A DNA stretch of 64,000 nt from positions 72,240,811 to 72,304,810 of the forward strand of contig JAAALK010000288.1 in NCBI GenBank assembly GCA_019279435.1. The letters are read 5' to 3'. Each line of letters opens with the position of its first letter. The stretch's first letter is position 1. This stretch comes from Zizania palustris (lineage: Eukaryota; Streptophyta; Magnoliopsida; Poales; Poaceae). A program made the position numbers and the translations under genes. Below the pieces are notes generated by a model. It saw only the letters and a program-made list of their open reading frames with translations. It had not been told where the DNA came from and searched no databases. Shown here piece by piece: positions 33,501 to 42,480 of this stretch.

Positions 33501-34022
33501 GAGTTTGTTGATATAAACCTCCAAGATGATCAGGACTGGATGGAAGCATATTTGTCCTCAATTCCTCAACGAAAGAACACATCATTCAAGGTACTAGTAT
33601 TTGAGATATGGTGGGTATTGTCATACTAATTAAAAAGAACTGGGTGGTAGTAGATTAATTTTATTAGAGTATTGTGTCCATTTCGTTTAAACTGTCAGAT
33701 ATCTTCTTTCAACTCAGTTGTTGGTATTCCTGAATTTATTTTCCACACATGAAGAAGAAATTTTCATAATACTACTAGAACAACACTATATATTACTAAA
33801 CCACTGTAACATGTATGTTTGGCTCCTCTGTAAAAGTACAGCAACTGATGTTCTCACTCCTTGCAGAAAAAATTGATGAGAATCTTGGCGAATAAGATCC
33901 GGTGGTCAAAGGAGCGGAATGTGAATTGGGCCGTCCCTGTTAGATCCCAGGAAGCACGAAATGTCTGCTATCAAGCAGTTTCTTCATCAGATGGCCTGGA
34001 CGAAGATTGGGAGCTCTTATAA
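30596..34022 (+). CDS. Host gene of unknown function, six coding exons (371 aa)
   Basis: Proposed coding exons are 30596-30706, 31992-32283, 32371-32679, 33144-33251, 33451-33590 and 33867-34022. Together they give 1116 nt with consistent phases (0,1,1,1,0) and GT-AG junctions. Three donors share the form G|GTTTG(C/T). The protein starts MEGNEDSDYINPLSLIGG, is acidic and Ser/Glu-rich in the middle, and is probably largely disordered. It ends with a basic then acidic segment KIRWSKERNVNWAVP to EDWELL, which looks conserved. No known domain, signal peptide or membrane segment is seen. Exon 4 carries a tandem EEIFGVD duplication. Exon 6 has an alternative in-frame acceptor at 33401/33402 that would add about 16 residues. 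Intron 2 is enlarged by a hAT-type element. The low stop density and clean splice phases argue for a real gene; the function is not known to me. Confidence 0.8.
30787..31935. mobile_element. Non-autonomous hAT-type element in intron 2
   Basis: Bounded by CAGTGGCGAATCCAG and CTGGCTCCGCCGCTG, imperfect 15-bp terminal inverted repeats. It is flanked by a perfect 8-bp direct repeat CATGCGAT (30779-30786 and 31936-31943). An 8-bp duplication and CAG-type ends fit the hAT superfamily. At 1149 bp it has no transposase ORF. It contains the ATAC/AT microsatellite at about 31715-31880. Confidence 0.9.
31715..31880. repeat. AT/ATAC microsatellite
   Basis: Runs of TATATA and ACATACATAT inside the hAT-type element. 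The antisense ORF over it (Tyr/Ile/Met/Cys repeats) is a low-complexity artefact. Confidence 0.95.
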
Positions 34023-34635
34023 ATCTCTAGGCGTCATCTAATCCTCCGGCATAAATGTAGAATTCAGATGAGGCTGTAAGCAGCTCCTTGGTTCCACTTT
34101 TTGATCCGAATTTCTTACCTCAACACTTTAATCTTCTGTTTAAATTTTTCGATCCAGTTTTTCTTGGAAATGCTCAATGAGTCAATGGTCGATTAGTGGT
34201 TGACAATTTGCTGGAAGAGATTTCTATATATTTAACTGTAGAGTGACTTTGTCACTAACATATGGGTGAGAAAGTCACCGTGAAAGTAGATCTCATTTGC
34301 AATGTTTCTTTAATGGCAATAATTTGCGAGTCAAAATCTTGGCTCAGTCTGTTCTGCAGGAAAGCATATTCACAGACTGAAAGTTCTAATGGTTTATTGA
34401 TTAAAAGAGAACAAATATATATTATTGTCTCGCATAATTTCATTGCCACAACGGGTGGAAACTAGAAACGGAGCCATCTATCCATCGATCTGAGCCGTCC
34501 ATGTGATCGATGGATATTGGACATACAGTTAGACACTGGTAGTACTGTACTTAAGCAAGACGGTCACGCAAAAGCCCCACACGCATGCATGGATTGCATG
34601 CTCATGAACGCATGCATGGATTGCCGGCGGCGGTG
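34023..34635. other. 3' UTR of the host gene and convergent intergenic space
   Basis: Contains the probable 3' UTR (to about 34250). It also holds a short inverted repeat CCATCGAT/ATCGATGG (about 34480-34514) and a 17-bp direct repeat CGCATGCATGGATTGC at 34581 and 34609, just downstream of the minus-strand protease gene. No gene is seen. The two genes converge here. Confidence 0.55.
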
Positions 34636-35821
34636 TCAGACCGTAGGGTAGAAGGGCGAGGTGGCGAGGCCGCAGGTGCCCTGCGGCGACCATACGTCCT
34701 TAGCAAGGTAGACGTAGCCCTGGTCGCCCCAGTCGTTGCTCCACGAGTTCTTGGCGATCCAGTACTTGTCGCCGCCGAAGCCCTCACAGTAGCCGACGAT
34801 GGTGACGGCGTGGTTCACCCTCGACGTGCAGGGGCCCTTGTAGATGCCGCCCTTGTAGAACATGAAGTCGCGAGCGCCGGCGTCGATGTACACCGTCACC
34901 GGCTGCCGCGCCACCGCCAGCGCGAGCTGCCGCTCATCGTTGGGCGGCACGGTGTTGAAGCCCGACAGCGACGCCGAGTGGTCGAACAGAAGCTTCCCCA
35001 CGTCGCAGCTGCCCTTGACGCCGGTGTACGGGTACTTCTCCTCTGACGCGATGCCGCCGCGGGCGGCCACCAGGTTTAGGGCCGTGTCCGAGCGGCCGCC
35101 GCTGCACCCGTTGCTTCCGGTGTCACAGTCCACCATCACCTGCTCCGATAGCGACACCAGTTCGCCGGTCTTGATCTTGTGTAGGCCTTCGATGGCCGCC
35201 GCCGCCGCGAACGCCCAGCACGACGCTGCCATTGATGATTCCCACCCAATCAAATCAGCAATCAAGCGCATACGCAGAGCTTGGATTCTTGGAATATATA
35301 TACCGGAGCTCGCAGAGACAGAGCACGCCGTCGGACTTACCGCAGGCCTTTTGGAACTTGACGCCGGTGACGGCGCCGCTGGAGCGCCAGTCGACGCAGC
35401 ACGGCTGCCAGGAGTGGGGCGAGAGTGGGCTGGGCGGCGGCGTTTGGAACGCCGTGTTGTTGAACCCGGTGAACTGCTGGACGAACTCGCTGGAGGTGAG
35501 GTCGCCGAACCTGTTCATACCGACAAATGAGTCGGTGATGGTCTGCGGCGCGAAGGCGCCGACACCGGAGGAGATCTCCGTCTGGCTCCGAAACGCGCCG
35601 ATGAAGTTGGTGTTGCCCTTCCACACCTGGTACCGCTTCTCCTGCTCCTGCGGGCACGAGTAGTGCTTGCTGTATTTGGCCATCCACTGCGAGAACCTGA
35701 ACCTCATCTCCTTGTCGGACATCTCGCACGACGGCGGCGGCGGGTTCGCCGCCGCCAGCAGGACCTGCAAGAGGCAAGTGATGAAGAGAAGAAGCCCAAG
35801 GTATGGCTTGGAAAAAGCCAT
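34636..35821 (-). CDS. Papain-like cysteine protease (SAG39/RD21-like, C1A), two exons
   Basis: Exon 1 is 35341-35821 and exon 2 is 34636-35225, a 115-bp GT-AG intron in phase 1, giving 356 aa. MAFSKPYLGLLLFITCLLQV is a clear signal peptide. An I29 inhibitor propeptide follows (FSQWMAKYSKHYSCPQEQEK to FGDLTSSEF). The mature enzyme starts near PCCVDWRSSGAVTGV. The oxyanion Gln, catalytic Cys (SCWAF), His (VNHAVTIVGY) and Asn (KNSWSNDWGDQGY) are present, as is GCSGG. It ends SPFYPTV with no granulin domain. The segment before the catalytic Cys reads FQKACASCW; the usual family form is NQGxCGSCW, so two Gly positions are changed. It is likely vacuolar or secreted. A minus-strand TATATAA lies at 35917-35923. 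It pairs head-to-head with the plus-strand paralogue at 38585. Confidence 0.92.
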
Positions 35822-38584
35822 TTGGATTAGATTATGTTGTCAACGGTCAAGTGTGCTCAGTGCGTGCTGCTTGTGCTTTTTCTTATGTGGATCATAAGCT
35901 GCAGAGCAAGGTTCGTTTATATAGACCTCTTGACCATGCGTTCATGTTAGATTGTTAGTAGGATATTGGCTTCTCCCTTGGGAGTCGCTGTGTTAGGTCA
36001 GTAGGAAGTATGTATGCAGTAAACTGAACAGTTTTCAGTTTGGCACGATTCAGTCAAATTTTGTAACAAAGCTGAAAGTCAGATTGACAGGATTCAGTCA
36101 AATTTTGTAACCAAACTAAATTTCAGATTGTGTGCATCTGTAATTGACGCAGAGGCTGGCAGTTAATCCCATTATCTAAAATAAGTTAACTTGCAACCAC
36201 ACTGACAATTAATTTGCAAAACACTCTGAAAGCTAACTTGCTAAGGTCCCTTTGGAATCTTTTTCAGGTTTTTTTTGTATGAATTAGCTGAATCGTATAC
36301 AAACTTTTCCACTGTATTTTCCAGTTTAACAGGCAAGCTTTTCCACTACTGTCCTTTTGAACAAAGGAATGGACCTTTTAAATTCATATTGAATGACATT
36401 TTCTATACAAAATTCGAGGAATTATAACATAGTGTCCAACCTTACTTAAAAAATATTTAATTTACACCTTTCTCCATCCAATTTGCTGGACTTGATCTTT
36501 GCTGAAGCATCCTAGCTTCTAGTATGATGGACAGATAGATTGAACAATAATTCCTTCGGTTTAAAATCGTACTGAAGTATTCAACAATTATCAGATTCTA
36601 CACCCCCAACATGGCATAATCTAACTAGGTTATGATTTTAGTCATGTAACAATTAATAAATCACTAATTGACGAATGAGTATCTGTAAGAATATGGTGTG
36701 GATAGACTAGGTCCCAGCGTATTTTGGTTGTTGTATAGTATAAGAACGCTTATGATTTAGTCTGCAAGAAACTAAAACTGGTTGGGGAATAAAAAACTGG
36801 TTACCAAATCGGTTTTGTCGATCTTGACGCGGTAGCAAGCTGAAATTCTGAATAAGCAACAATGGATGATTTTAATGAATGCCATACTAAAAAATATATA
36901 TTATGTAATTCAGTAATTGTGTTTATCAATGCATAGCCAGTGTAAATTCTGTGTATGAAAGTGTATAATTAGAAGTTAGAATCTTGCCACTGGAGTGTTT
37001 TCTGAAAGCACTTCTAATTTCATTTGCCAATTTGTTAGTATCTCTTGGTATAGAGCAACTAACTAGATATATACCAGTAGCTAAGCATCTCTCTGTTGGA
37101 CTTTGTACTGGGTACTAAAAATCATCAGTGACAGGTGTGGAATTTGAGAACTAATTTGCTGAACCTGACAATGTGCATCTAGGTCAATGTTGTGCAAATC
37201 TCGCGTGAACTGACGTCGTAGCTCGGCGAGACGTACTGTACTCTGAACCTTTCAAACCGTGGAGCCAGTGAACTCTTCAGAGAATTCACCAGCCTAATAA
37301 GTACACGCCTTAGTACACAAGCCTGTACTTTTGTGCACCGTTATCGTATTGCTGATTGCAGCATGAATCAGTACGATTTTCTGCTACGTTGTACCCATCA
37401 TCGACTGGCCGAGGAATAAACATGCATGGTCACGTATTGGATGATGACTAAGCTGCATGCGACGAAATCGACGGAGTTAACATATCGAAAAGCTGCTGAT
37501 GCCGAACTGTCAATTGCACTGTTGTACATTGTCGTCAACGACGACACAGTAGTTGCCAACCAGAGTTGCTAGACACACGAATGCGGGTTGCGATCAAATT
37601 ACGATTAGAACACTCGCATTATTGGCTAGCTACTACCGATTTGGAAGTTGAAACCATACAAAATGCAAGCATATATGATCCTATGCTTTTGAACGAGCTG
37701 TTCTTGTGCGATTTTTCTCACCAACTACCTACCAGGCCGATCGTTATCGAATCGACTACATAATGTAAATGTATATATATGTAATCAGAATGTAGTTATA
37801 TACTCCCAACATGTAGCGAGAACGTATGAGACGTTACGTCATTTCTGCACTTTGTTTATACCTGCAAACCGCTGAAAACCATGCAGTGCACTCTTCCGGA
37901 TCAGTAGCTTGGTCGTCGGGAACGATGGACGACGAAGAATTAAAATTGTGAATGGTTTCATACTTTCATGATCACGTATGCATGCTAACGACCTTGTGCT
38001 CCCATCTCCTCTTGATCGGGCATATGCATATATGGCTCGACGGCTACGTTACTACGTACCTACTACTGAACATGTCAAAAGGGAATTGACCCGTTCGTTG
38101 GGATGTGCATGTCAAAGAAGACATTTTTTATCAACCGTACGTTATCAAGATGATCGTCATTAGGATAGTGGACATCATAGTCGACTCTAAATTAAAAAGT
38201 CAAGTCAGAATGAAATTAATTAACTTCTTCCATGCACACGTTGTTTCTTTAACAACTACTGATGGGTACACTTCTGTAAAAATATTCAGACGACGAAACT
38301 GTCCAAACAGCTATGAACTGCAAAGTACAAGCATACTGAAGTACACAAAGCCTGGTCGATCCTGACCTACTCATTGTTGCAGGTAACCATACCAGGAGAA
38401 ACCACATATGCTTAGCTTATATAAAGGCTGGTTCTTTCAGAACACTTCATCACAATCTCGACAGCTATACCAAAGTAGCAGCATCCAGTATATATAAGAC
38501 TAAAACATCAACCTTGACCAAAGGAAACAATATTAGTTGTGTAGATCGAAGTGATAAACTGGTGGTGTGATCGATCCCGGGATA
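35822..38584. promoter_or_regulatory. Intergenic region between divergent protease genes
   Basis: 2.76 kb without a recognisable gene. It holds the minus-strand TATA (35917-35923) and the plus-strand TATA TATATAAA (38418-38425, 160 bp before the plus-strand ATG). A two-unit 44-bp tandem repeat lies near 36047-36130 (each unit starting GATTCAGTCAAATTTTGTAA). Small ORFs at 37566 and 37978 lack any domain. It may contain shared regulatory sites, but none can be named. Confidence 0.55.
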
Positions 38585-39702
38585 ATGGCGCCTTCGCGTC
38601 CGATGGCTAGTTCAGTCCTTTTGTTTGTGTGCACGCTCATGGCGTTGCAGGCAATGGCGGCGGAGGCCTATTACAACAACGGCAGCGACGACGGCGTGAC
38701 GATGCAGATGTTCGACGAGTGGATGGCCAAGTTCGGCAAGAAGTACACGTGCCACGGCGAGAAGGAGCACAGATTCGGCATCTTCCGCGACAACGTCCAC
38801 TTCATCCGGAGCTACAAATCGCAGGCGAACTACAAGTCCGGGGTGCGCATCAACCAGTTCGCCGACCTCACCAACGAAGAGTTCGTCTCCACCTACACCG
38901 GCGCCAAGCCGCCGCACCCGAAGAAGGAGCCGCTCCGCACGGTCGATCCGATCTGGATGCCGTGCTGCATCGATTGGAGGTACAAGGGCGCCGTCACCGG
39001 CGTCAAGAACCAGGGCGCCTGCGGTAAGTAGTTCGGCCTGGCGGTATCAGTGTCATCTAGCTTGAGATTGCATATGCCAACACGATGGTGTGGGTCGCGT
39101 CCGTTGCAGGGTCATGCTGGGCGTTCGCGGCGGTGGCGGCAATCGAGGGGCTGACCCAGATCAGGACGGGGCAGCTGACGCCGCTGTCGGAGCAGGAGCT
39201 GGTGGACTGCGACACCAACAGCTTCGGGTGCGGCGGTGGTCACACGGACCAGGCGTTCGAGCTAGTGAGAGAGAAGGGCGGCATCACGGCGGAGAGCGAC
39301 TACCGGTACCAGGGGTTCCAGGGCAAGTGTCGCGTCGACGACATGCTTTTCAACCACGCGGCTCGGATCGGCGGCTACCGCGCCGTGCCGCCCTACGACG
39401 AGCGGCAGCTGGCGACGGCCGTGGCGCGGCAGCCGGTGACGGTATACATCGACGCTAGCGGTCCGGCTTTCCAGTTCTACGGCTCCGGAGTGTTCCCGGG
39501 TCCGTGCGGGACTACGTCTAACCATGCCGTGACGCTGGTGGGCTACTGCCAGGACGGTGTGACCGGGAAAAAGTACTGGATCGCCAAGAACTCGTGGGGC
39601 AAGACATGGGGCCAGGAGGGCTACATCCTGCTCGAGAAGGACATCCCGTACCCGCACGGCACCTGCGGCCTCGCCGTCTCGCCCTTCTACCCCGTCGTCT
39701 AG
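38585..39702 (+). CDS. Papain-like cysteine protease (SAG39/RD21-like, C1A), two exons
   Basis: Exon 1 is 38585-39023 and exon 2 is 39110-39702, an 86-bp GT-AG intron in phase 1 at the same position as in the minus-strand paralogue, giving 343 aa. The first ATG in frame is 38585; a second at 38603 is also possible. The signal peptide is followed by a propeptide (MFDEWMAKFGKKYTCHGEKE, then FADLTNEEF). The mature enzyme begins near MPCCIDWRYKGAVTGV. The active site is canonical: NQGACGSCWAF, GCGGG, SNHAVTLVGY and KNSWGKTWGQEGY. It ends SPFYPVV without a granulin domain. Overlapping GC-rich ORFs on both strands are shadows. It is likely vacuolar or secreted. Expression control cannot be inferred beyond the TATA at 38418. 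Confidence 0.94.
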
Positions 39703-39929
39703 TCTCCTCTACCACCATCGCCGCCCTTTTCCCCGTCTTCTTCCTCCTCCCGTCATTACTCATTAATTATAAGTTCGCGCGCGTGCGCGCGCACGGTGTG
39801 CACGTAGTCTCGTGTGCGTGCGTGTTGGTAACACGTGTAATAAGGACTAAGAATCGAGTTGCGAGATAAATGGAAGCTTTTATTTGCTTAATTCTGATCG
39901 AGCTCACAGCGTCCGATCTGTCGTCAAGG

Positions 39930-40110
39930 CCACGACTAAAATCGGCCCACAATTATCAACTCACACTATTCAGCCCATTTAAAGCAACGCCCACAGTAAA
40001 AGATATAGGCCGCTGCTAATAATCGGCCCATTTGGAACTAGGCCCACATTAGATGGGTCAATGCTTCCCTTTCTCTAGCCTTAATACTAAGACCAGCCCA
40101 ATAAAGGCGC
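39930..40110 (-). promoter_or_regulatory. Cluster of site II-type (TGGGCY) motifs
   Basis: GGCCCA at 39944, 40025 and 40041, and AGCCCA at 39972 and 40095, all in one orientation (TGGGCC/T on the minus strand). Such clusters mark promoters of growth-related plant genes. No matching gene start was found beside it, so this may be a relic promoter or chance. Confidence 0.35.
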
Positions 40111-40189
40111 ACGAAATTCCACTAATTACATCGAGGAAGCTTGCGGCACTGTGAGAGTTGCGCGGGTGGACAGGCCCGTCTGCTGCCGG

Positions 40190-40750
40190 CGACGTCGAAG
40201 CGTGGATTTTTTATATTATTAGGTAGTAAAATTGTTCATTCATGGGCAAATTGTTTATCCATGGGTGTATTAACGGGAAAAAATAGTATCCAATGGATAC
40301 GCGGGTATGGGTATGGTTTTCTAATATCCATACCCATCACCCAATATACTATATTTTTTAGAGTTTAAATCATTATTGCTATTGTTGTAGGTTAAATTAT
40401 TGATGTATTATGTTTAGGAGTTTATTTATATATGTAATTATGATCTTATGACTGAATGAGTGATCGGTCTAATTAGACGAAACACTGTTTTTGCGAGGAT
40501 AGATACATAGTTGTTATTTATTTGCATGTTTTGTGTGTGGTGCCTATTGATGGGTATGGGTACCCGATGGGTATATTTTACCCGTATGGGTATAGGTTTG
40601 GGGAGAAAACGATACTAATATGTATATGGATTATCCGACGAGGAGATTTTTTTCTAACAGGTATGTGTTTGAAATGGTGAAACCGGATAAGTATAAACCC
40701 ATTACCATCTTTAGTTCTGGGTCTCCCATCTTGCACACCGGCCGACCGGA
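40190..40750. repeat. Possible decayed DNA transposon with GGGTA repeats
   Basis: Repeated GGGTATGGGTA and GATGGGTA(T) motifs in both orientations (40300-40345 and 40548-40605) resemble subterminal repeats of DNA transposons. Terminal repeats and a target duplication were not found. Confidence 0.3.
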
Positions 40751-40852
40751 AATGGCTAGGTAAGATTGTCTGATTGAACTTGAATCTATATAAAATCAAG
40801 AGATTATTCCTAATATGTCACTGAAAAATTATGCAGTTCCATATATGCCATT

Positions 40853-40903
40853 GGTTGTGTCACTGACATGTGGGTCCTAGATCCACATGTCAGTGACACA
40901 ACC
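40853..40903. repeat. Perfect 21-bp inverted repeat (hairpin)
   Basis: The arm GGTTGTGTCACTGACATGTGG at 40853-40873 pairs with 40883-40903 across the 9-base loop GTCCTAGAT. Outer copies of a GTGACATAT(A)TGGAA phrase lie on both sides, suggesting a small fold-back repeat. Confidence 0.85.
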
Positions 40904-41822
40904 AGTGACATATTTGGAATCGAGTGAACTTTCAGTGACAAATATGGAACTTTCCCAAAAATCAATGACGTATGCAACAGTCCATATATGTGTTTAATTA
41001 CTAAGAATATATATATATTATAATTAAATTTTTATAATAATATTTTTATATTTGTAACTATCAATAAACTATACTAATTAGTATTAATCTTAGTAATTAT
41101 TGTTAATGATAACTTGTAAGCTATCTCTAATTACCACAAAATACCTATATAATAATATTTATATAGTTATGATTAATAACATCTAATTATAATTATTTTT
41201 AGCTAAAATTATTTAATAGCCATTAATATTAATTAATCATATATAATTAGCGTGGTTAATAAAATTAAATGACGTCGTTCATTTGTTTTCACCGTATGGA
41301 ATGACTCCACATTTGTGACCCCTGCCCGCCCACGCCTTAGCACCCACCAGCACCAACATACCGACTCGCCGCCTACGCAACATGCTGACGCACTGCATCG
41401 TGCCGCGCTGCTCCTGTGGGCACACCACTTTTGCCTACACCGTCCTATCTTGTCCGTCTGGGCGCCATCATCGTGATCGGGCCATGCGCTAGCGCCTCGC
41501 TCGGACCATGCACACGTCAATGTTGCCTATCGTACGCCATTCCATACTCAATCCACACGGCAACACCATCAGACCATCGTGCAAAGCCCTCCAACGCTGG
41601 TCCATATGCCCAACCACTGTTAGCTCATCACGCAATCAAACATGTATGCTAGCATTGTCACCTCCACACACTCTGCCACGCCGAAGTTGTGTGCCACAGT
41701 CATGTCACCATTAAACTGCACGTTGTCGTCCATGCCTTCCCGTGAATAAGACCCCTTCCTAAGCCTTAGCCGGAGGGTTCCCCACCCCTTTAGAATTCTC
41801 CACCGTAAGCTCTGCCAAGAAT
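40904..41822. other. Intergenic, AT-rich then C-rich, no gene recognised
   Basis: 40990-41260 is extremely AT-rich. 41280-41720 is C-rich with several chance ORFs on both strands and no domain. It ends at the proposed LTR of Tat copy 2. Confidence 0.5.
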
Positions 41823-42413
41823 TGCTGGGAAAAAATAATCCCATCAGCAGTACAATTAGACAAATTGCTTGGAAGGGCATTTCAAAGCCTAAAGTTCAAA
41901 GCCTTTCAACAATCTTAAAGGAGACCTCGAAGTAATAGGTTCGGAGCCTCTCATCATGGGCCCAAAAGACCATCACAAGGATGCCTTGAAACCCCTAGGT
42001 GGTCAGGGCCCCGAAGACCATCACAAGGACACCTTGAAACCCCTAGGTGGTTAGGTGATTCTGGAAGTTGGAGGCTTCGCCCTGAAGGCACACTGTAATC
42101 AAGGATAAGACGTTTGCTTTACAGCTGTGTTCACAAGCGCCTTTACTATTCACCTACGAATTCCTGTAAATACAGTCCACAATGACGGTTGTAACTAGAG
42201 GACATAGTAGTATTTTCCCGTTGTATCTTTGCCTATAAATACATACCCTCTCTACTATAATAGGGACGGGGAATTCAGTCTAAGAATACACTTCAAACTG
42301 GACGTAAGGTTGTTATTCCTTTTGAAGGCCTGAACTAGTCTGAGCATAATTCTTTCCCATAAACTAGCCCTTTGAGGCTATTTGAACCTATTAGCGTAAT
42401 CCTTTACGTTAAT
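41823..42413 (+). repeat. Degenerate 5' LTR of Tat copy 2
   Basis: Starts TGCTGGGAAAAAATAATC and ends TTTACGTTAATA, a decayed form of the TGTTGGGGGA...ACGCCAACA ends of the other copies. It contains TGCCTATAAATAC (42229) and the conserved ATTAGCGTAATCC(T)TTTACG end. A tandem duplication of about 47 bp lies at 41969-42055 (each unit GACCATCACAAGGA, then CCTTGAAACCCCTAGGTGGT). Confidence 0.7.
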
Positions 42414-42480
42414 AGTTGGCACCGTCCGTGGGGACCCTAGTACTAAAACTAGCATCTCTACCATCAAACTCTTCATAGCC

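Noticed and set aside
34585..35530. Plus-strand ORFs of 153 and 222 aa across the minus-strand protease
   Set aside because: Antisense of GC-rich protease exons. The minus strand has the catalytic motifs, splice sites and TATA.
37566..38365. Small plus-strand ORFs of 61-86 aa between the protease genes
   Set aside because: No domain, no splice context and AT-rich intergenic composition.
41416..41714. Overlapping 68-95 aa ORFs in the C-rich stretch
   Set aside because: No domain, poor codon pattern, and open in several frames on both strands at once, as expected from composition.
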